In this document: positions 60,208 through 64,000 of the stretch, piece by piece
Position numbering within the stretch: the stretch's first letter is position 1
Layout of the letters: every line of letters begins with the position of its first letter
From: JABCPE02 sp963518955
GTDB taxonomy: Bacteria > Bacteroidota > Bacteroidia > Flavobacteriales > Weeksellaceae
DNA: 64,000 bases
Assembly (NCBI GenBank): GCA_963518955.1
Contig: CAUQKI010000009.1
Coordinates: 1-64,000 of the forward strand
Direction: 5' to 3'
Notes under the pieces: generated by a model
Databases searched by the model: none
Seen by the model: only the letters and a program-made list of their open reading frames with translations
Told to the model about the DNA's origin: nothing
Program-made: the position numbers and the translations under genes

Positions 60208-61803
60208 ATGAAAAAGATTTTGTTTGTTGCTATTTTTATAGTTCTTCTGAGCGCTTGTGCAAGAGTAGGCTCTCCCGAAGGCGGTGCGAAAGACACCACT
60301 CCACCTAAGTTCCTGAAATCCAATATAGATACGAGCAGAGTAAATGTTCCCACCAGCACTAGGGAACTTCGGCTATATTTTGATGAATATATTAACCTAA
60401 AGGATGCGAACAAAAATCTCATCATTTCGCCACCGATTAAAAAGATAAAAAAAATAATCCCTTCTAACCTTGCAAACAAATACATTTCCATAACATGGGA
60501 TGAAGATTTGAAGGAAAATACCACTTATAATTTCAACTTTGGAAATGCCATTGTAGATAATAACGAGGGAAATGTGCTGCCTTACTTTAATTTTGCTTTT
60601 TCTACAGGAAAGGAACTTGACAATCTGTACATCAGCGGAACGATAACCGATGCCTTGCTCATCCCAGGAAAACCCTCCAAACACGGAATTGTAGTAGGAC
60701 TCTATGCGGATAGTGCTGATTTCAAACAAAAACCAAACTACATCGCAAAAGCTGATGAAGACGGCTATTTTGAGCTAAACTATCTGAGTAAAGGGAAATA
60801 CAGCATCATCGCTTTTGAAGATGAAAACGAAAACTCTGTGTATGATGCAGGTAAGGAAAAAGTTGGTTTCTTAAAGGAAAAAATAGATTTAAACCAAAAT
60901 TTATCTGGTCTGAAAATGAAAATCTTCCCTTCTGAAAAAAACATCAGATACAAAGAAACTACGCCTGTGGACGGAGGAATGCTCATGGTTTTCGAAGGAA
61001 ATCCAAAGAAAGTAGACATAAAAAGCATCAGCGATGAACTTACTGATTACCAAGTAACTCACGCCGAAAAATCTGATTCTGTGATGGTTTGGGTAGGGAA
61101 ACAAAACGCCCTAAACAGCAGAACGCTCACACCTCTAAAAATAAGCTATAATGCTGATGGTAAGGAAGATACCATTTCTGTTTCGTACAAAACTAACGAA
61201 AAAGATGAACTGACCTTAGCCAATAGCAAAGGCGGGCAGCTTCCTCCTGAAAAAGATTTTGTCATTACTGCTAATATGGTTTTGAAAGAGATAAATCCTG
61301 CTTTGTGGGCGCTGAAAAGTGACAGCATCAGCCAAAAATTTGAGGCAAGAATTTCTGAAAAAAATCTGAAGGAAATCATCATTTCATCGGACTTTAAAAC
61401 TGGAAAAAAATACTCGCTCAGCATTCCAAAAGGAAGTGTTCAAGGACATTATTTCCAAAATCCAAAGGCTTATATTTTCAATTTTGAAGCTGATAAAGCC
61501 GCAAATTACGGAAGTTTAACCCTAAAACTAGAGAACCAGCCAAAGTCCTATTTTTGGATACAACTAATTGATAGTGAAGGAAATGTAAAATATTCTCAAT
61601 ATACAAATAAGAACGAAATCCGTTTTACGAGCCTTGACCCAGCTATTTATTACGCCCGAATTTTAGTGGATGATAATGGTAACAAATACTGGGACAAAGC
61701 CAATTTCTCTGAGCAAAAATTCGCTGAAGAAGCCTTTGTTTTCGAAAAGAAACTGGAGGTGAGAAAATTGTGGGAAATCGTCGAAAATTGGGTTTTGGAA
61801 TGA
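60208..61803 (+). CDS. Ig-like domain lipoprotein of the envelope
   Basis: Conserved Bacteroidota lipoprotein, 531 residues: MKKILFVAIFIVLLSAC (Cys17), then ARVGSPEGGAKDTTPP, the usual start of an SbsA-type Ig-like domain (about 30-130, with LRLYFDEYINLKD and TWDEDLKENTTYNFNFG). A further beta-rich domain contains GLYADSADF and YSIIAFEDENENSVYDAG, a DxDxNG-type calcium-like loop that recurs near the end as ILVDDNGNKYWDKANF. It probably has a structural or export-related role at the outer membrane. It follows the serine hydrolase after 24 bases. Confidence 0.85.
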   Translation: MKKILFVAIFIVLLSACARVGSPEGGAKDTTPPKFLKSNIDTSRVNVPTSTRELRLYFDEYINLKDANKNLIISPPIKKIKKIIPSNLANKYISITWDEDLKENTTYNFNFGNAIVDNNEGNVLPYFNFAFSTGKELDNLYISGTITDALLIPGKPSKHGIVVGLYADSADFKQKPNYIAKADEDGYFELNYLSKGKYSIIAFEDENENSVYDAGKEKVGFLKEKIDLNQNLSGLKMKIFPSEKNIRYKETTPVDGGMLMVFEGNPKKVDIKSISDELTDYQVTHAEKSDSVMVWVGKQNALNSRTLTPLKISYNADGKEDTISVSYKTNEKDELTLANSKGGQLPPEKDFVITANMVLKEINPALWALKSDSISQKFEARISEKNLKEIIISSDFKTGKKYSLSIPKGSVQGHYFQNPKAYIFNFEADKAANYGSLTLKLENQPKSYFWIQLIDSEGNVKYSQYTNKNEIRFTSLDPAIYYARILVDDNGNKYWDKANFSEQKFAEEAFVFEKKLEVRKLWEIVENWVLE

Positions 61804-61842
61804 TTTTTTCATCACTCCTCGTTCAAATTAAATTTTTAAATT

Positions 61843-62457
61843 ATGAAGAAGTTTAGTCAATTATTTTTAATTTTAGTTTCGACTTTAGGTTTTGCTCAAT
61901 GCGAAATCACAGGAAAATCCTCATTAGTAGTAGGAGAAAAAAGCAGTTATAGCATAAAAAAAGATGCCCAGTGCAAAGAATGCTACCGATGGACATCTGA
62001 AGGCGGAATCCTAGTAGAAAGCGATAACAGGCTGGATTCTGTAGAAATCATGCCTATAAATGCAGGAAATTCCACATTGTCTGTGCAGTATATTTCTGAA
62101 AACGGAAATATCACAAAATGTAGTAAAGATATCAGCATTCTTGCTAAGGAAAATTTGGAAGAAACTACAGCTGAACCTGCTAAAAAAGGAGATTGTGATA
62201 TAGATGTGACCAACTACGAAACGAGAAAAATCTCCAATGACAGATTAGGATTTTTTAGTAATTCCAGCAAAGATTTCAGCTACACTTGGGAGGTGCTTTA
62301 TAAGAATGGGCAGAAACAATATTCCACAGAAAAAGCACCACAATTCAGCTATTCCAAAGACAACCAAATCGTGACCGTTTCTGTGACTGTGGTTTCTAAA
62401 TCTTGCTATAAAAAATTCACCAAACCTTATGATGATAATTTTTGGAAGTTTTTCTAA
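61843..62457 (+). CDS. small secreted protein, unknown
   Basis: No family recognised. The 204 residues carry a signal peptide (MKKFSQLFLILVSTLGFAQ) and about 185 mature residues of beta-rich sequence with eight cysteines, in positions such as QCEITGKS, KDAQCKECYRW, ITKCSKDIS, KKGDCDIDVT and VSKSCYKKFT. Several disulphides or PKD/Ig-like folds are likely (GNSTLSVQYISENGN resembles PKD strands). It follows the Ig-like lipoprotein after 39 bases on the same strand, and an alpha/beta hydrolase starts 18 bases later. Confidence 0.75.
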   Translation: MKKFSQLFLILVSTLGFAQCEITGKSSLVVGEKSSYSIKKDAQCKECYRWTSEGGILVESDNRLDSVEIMPINAGNSTLSVQYISENGNITKCSKDISILAKENLEETTAEPAKKGDCDIDVTNYETRKISNDRLGFFSNSSKDFSYTWEVLYKNGQKQYSTEKAPQFSYSKDNQIVTVSVTVVSKSCYKKFTKPYDDNFWKFF

Positions 62458-62475
62458 AAATATAAAACAACAGCA

Positions 62476-63123
62476 ATGAAACTATACATCATCAGCGGAC
62501 TGGGTGCAGACAGAAGCATATTTGAGCATATCAATTTCCCATCGGAAATGGAGCTTCATTTCATAGACTGGCTCGTCCCAGAGCAGAATGAGGAGTTTGA
62601 CCATTATGTAAATAGAATGGCAGAAAGCATCAATCCTGATGAAGATTTTTGTCTGCTCGGCTACTCTTTTGGAGGAATCATCGTGCAGGAAATTCATAAA
62701 AAATTTCCAGCAAAAAAAGTCATTATTCTTGCTAGTATAAAATCGCCTTCGGGAAAATCCAGACTGATGGAAATAGGGAAACGCTCTAAGCTTTACAAAA
62801 TAATCCCAACTTCGGCATTTAATGAAAAATCCTATAGTTTTTATTCTTTTGTAAGGCATCTTTTTGACCCGAAAAACCCAAAAATTTTAAAATATTTTAA
62901 GGTCAGAAATCCTTATTATATCAAATGGAGCATAGAAAAAATTCTTGATTGGAATGCGAAGGAAAACCCTGAAATCATACAAATATCCGCGGATAAAGAC
63001 ATCGTTTTTCCTATCAAAAACTCAAATCCAAACTATGTCATCAAAGGAGGAACGCACCTCTGCCCTGTGACAAAAGCAAAGGAAATTTCTGCGATTTTGG
63101 AAAAAGAATTTGGAGGATTATAA
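62476..63123 (+). CDS. alpha/beta hydrolase
   Basis: Cytoplasmic alpha/beta-fold hydrolase, 215 residues. It starts MKLYIISGLGADRSIFEHI (oxyanion HG-type turn as SGLGAD), the nucleophile elbow is LLGYSFGGIIVQEI (Ser70 or so), the Asp is probably in ISADKDIVFPI and the His in KGGTHLCPVTKA. The cap is short. Substrate unknown. It belongs to the plus-strand run from the serine hydrolase to DUF4241 with gaps of 17-40 bases. Confidence 0.88.
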   Translation: MKLYIISGLGADRSIFEHINFPSEMELHFIDWLVPEQNEEFDHYVNRMAESINPDEDFCLLGYSFGGIIVQEIHKKFPAKKVIILASIKSPSGKSRLMEIGKRSKLYKIIPTSAFNEKSYSFYSFVRHLFDPKNPKILKYFKVRNPYYIKWSIEKILDWNAKENPEIIQISADKDIVFPIKNSNPNYVIKGGTHLCPVTKAKEISAILEKEFGGL

Positions 63124-63140
63124 AAAATTAAACTCAAAAA

Positions 63141-63902
63141 ATGATGAGTACAAAAAACCAAATCCCAACCCAAGAGTGGCTGGAAAAGTACGAAAAAGTA
63201 AAATCTATTCTCGTTCCGCCTGTTTCTTTTGAAGAAATCTATTCACAAAAAGAGGCTTTTGGGAAGAAACTTTTTATCCTAAATATGGGAGAAGTCCATT
63301 TTCCTACGGGAGAAATCTTGGTAAGAGACCCTTTGTATTTTCTTCATCGCGACCAGCTTCCTTATTTTCAAAAAGTTCCAACAGGAAAATTTCCACTTAA
63401 TACATTGGTTGTAGAAGTGGAGGAAGACGATTACCTTTATGTTTCTACACGAGTGAAATTTAGTGACAAAAAGGCTGTCAGCTACACCGAGGCTTTGGTT
63501 GGAGATGAAAATCTGGATGATGATTTGGAAGAAGGAGATTTCTTCGGATTCTTTGCGGATGCAGGGCTGGCAACTATAGTGGATGTAAAAACCCGTGATG
63601 CCTACTGTGATTTTCGGGAAGAATGGTATAAAGGACAACCTAATGATGCCAATATCTGTGATAAATTTTTCGCTGAAGAATTTTCAAAAAATTACAAGGA
63701 AAATCCTCAGTTTCAAAGAGAAGGAGGCGAATGGATTAACTTCAAAATTCCAAATACAGACCTAAGCGTACCGATGATACAAAGTGGCTTCGGCAAGGGG
63801 CAGTATCCTGTATATTTCGGATATGATGAAAACAACAATGTCTGCGAAGTTGTTATAGAATACTTTGATTTAGAGCTGACTTTTGGGCAGGAAGAAGAAT
63901 AA
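63141..63902 (+). CDS. DUF4241 protein
   Basis: DUF4241 family, 253 residues, cytosolic and acidic, function unknown; related proteins are frequent near polymorphic-toxin immunity genes. Family features seen are EVHFPTGEILVRDPLYF, PTGKFPLNTLVVEVEEDD, GFFADAGLATIVDVKTRDAY and QSGFGKGQYPVYFGYDENN. ATG-ATG at 63141-63146 leaves two possible starts. It is 17 bases after the alpha/beta hydrolase, and is closed by the terminator at 63919-63954. Confidence 0.88.
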   Translation: MMSTKNQIPTQEWLEKYEKVKSILVPPVSFEEIYSQKEAFGKKLFILNMGEVHFPTGEILVRDPLYFLHRDQLPYFQKVPTGKFPLNTLVVEVEEDDYLYVSTRVKFSDKKAVSYTEALVGDENLDDDLEEGDFFGFFADAGLATIVDVKTRDAYCDFREEWYKGQPNDANICDKFFAEEFSKNYKENPQFQREGGEWINFKIPNTDLSVPMIQSGFGKGQYPVYFGYDENNNVCEVVIEYFDLELTFGQEEE

Positions 63903-63918
63903 CTTTATTTTAAATCTA

Positions 63919-63954
63919 AAAAAACTCTCATAGGCTTTAAACCTGTGGGAGTTA
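63919..63954. terminator. bidirectional terminator at the right end
   Basis: aactctcatagg pairs with cctgtgggagtt by Watson-Crick and G-T pairs around a short loop. On the minus strand seven T residues follow. Confidence 0.7.
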
Positions 63955-64000
63955 TTTTATTTCTGAATCTTCATAATTTTTCACTGCTCGTTCCAGCGTG
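63952..64000 (-). CDS. 3' end of a gene cut by the window edge
   Basis: A minus-strand frame enters from the right and ends at TAA (63952-63954), reading TLERAVKNYEDSEIK. Fifteen residues do not allow a family to be named. The hairpin with T-run just beyond the stop supports a real gene end. Confidence 0.5.
   Translation of the reverse strand, partial: TLERAVKNYEDSEIK

Noticed and set aside
1..64000. CRISPR array, rRNA operon, prophage or transposon.
   Set aside because: No regularly spaced repeats, no rRNA sequence, no transposase, and the only recombinase is the housekeeping xerC.

Overview
The window is chromosomal DNA of a low-GC Flavobacteriia bacterium (Bacteroidota), most likely the Chryseobacterium/Riemerella/Bergeyella group. 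The evidence is the gliding and type IX secretion genes (gldF, gldG, porD), a SusC/SusD pair, an S46 dipeptidyl-peptidase, BshC, and promoters of the Bacteroidota type (-7 TAnnTTTG with TTTG about 20 bases upstream). I see no rRNA, insertion sequence, prophage or CRISPR array, and no gene-free stretch over 300 bases.

Left end (1-3060): one acidic orphan gene lies between two copies of a 20-base repeat, next to a small GC hairpin. It faces a tRNA cluster read from the minus strand: Thr(TGT)-Tyr-Gly-Thr(GGT). Upstream of the cluster on the same strand come hpf, xerC and rpsU. In related genomes, as I recall them, this run continues into tuf; here it stops at a terminator and the orphan cassette. 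The rpsU leader is the most striking sequence of the window. It carries no AGGAGG, but has an 11-base element, AAATGAGATGT, that would pair perfectly with the altered 16S 3' tail I remember for the Chryseobacterium group.

3.1-17.8 kb: porD and recN, a truncated haemoglobin, a DUF6122 membrane protein, TatD, and a patch of two unknown genes with a possible coding remnant. Then follow gldG and gldF behind a 1544-residue DnaE with a fused proofreading exonuclease, a nitroreductase and a CoA transferase. 18-26 kb: purD-guaA, UPF0173-menA, a DtxR-type metal regulator with a palindromic candidate operator, a nucleotide pyrophosphatase-like lipoprotein and fumC.

26.1-32.7 kb: a tripartite export locus. 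TolC and two small coupled proteins of unknown function diverge from a MacB-type ATPase, two permeases and a membrane-fusion protein. The shared intergenic region has a perfect palindrome whose two halves are each a -7 element. 32.7-43.4 kb: rpsP-rimM, pdxH, a DPP7-type peptidase, a cysteine-cluster protein with a start-codon problem, a secreted protein, glyS, clpX, a HIT protein, greA, a Rieske-like lipoprotein whose ligand histidines are aspartates, and dtd.

43.4-57 kb is almost entirely minus strand: susC-susD, a terminator hairpin built into the start of the next gene, a putative porin, bshC, a LysM/receptor fusion protein, fabD, a GHMP kinase and pckA. 57-64 kb is plus strand: a HU-like membrane protein, a D-2-hydroxyacid dehydrogenase, a serine hydrolase, an Ig-like lipoprotein, a small secreted protein, an alpha/beta hydrolase and a DUF4241 protein. 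A gene entering from the right is cut by the window edge.
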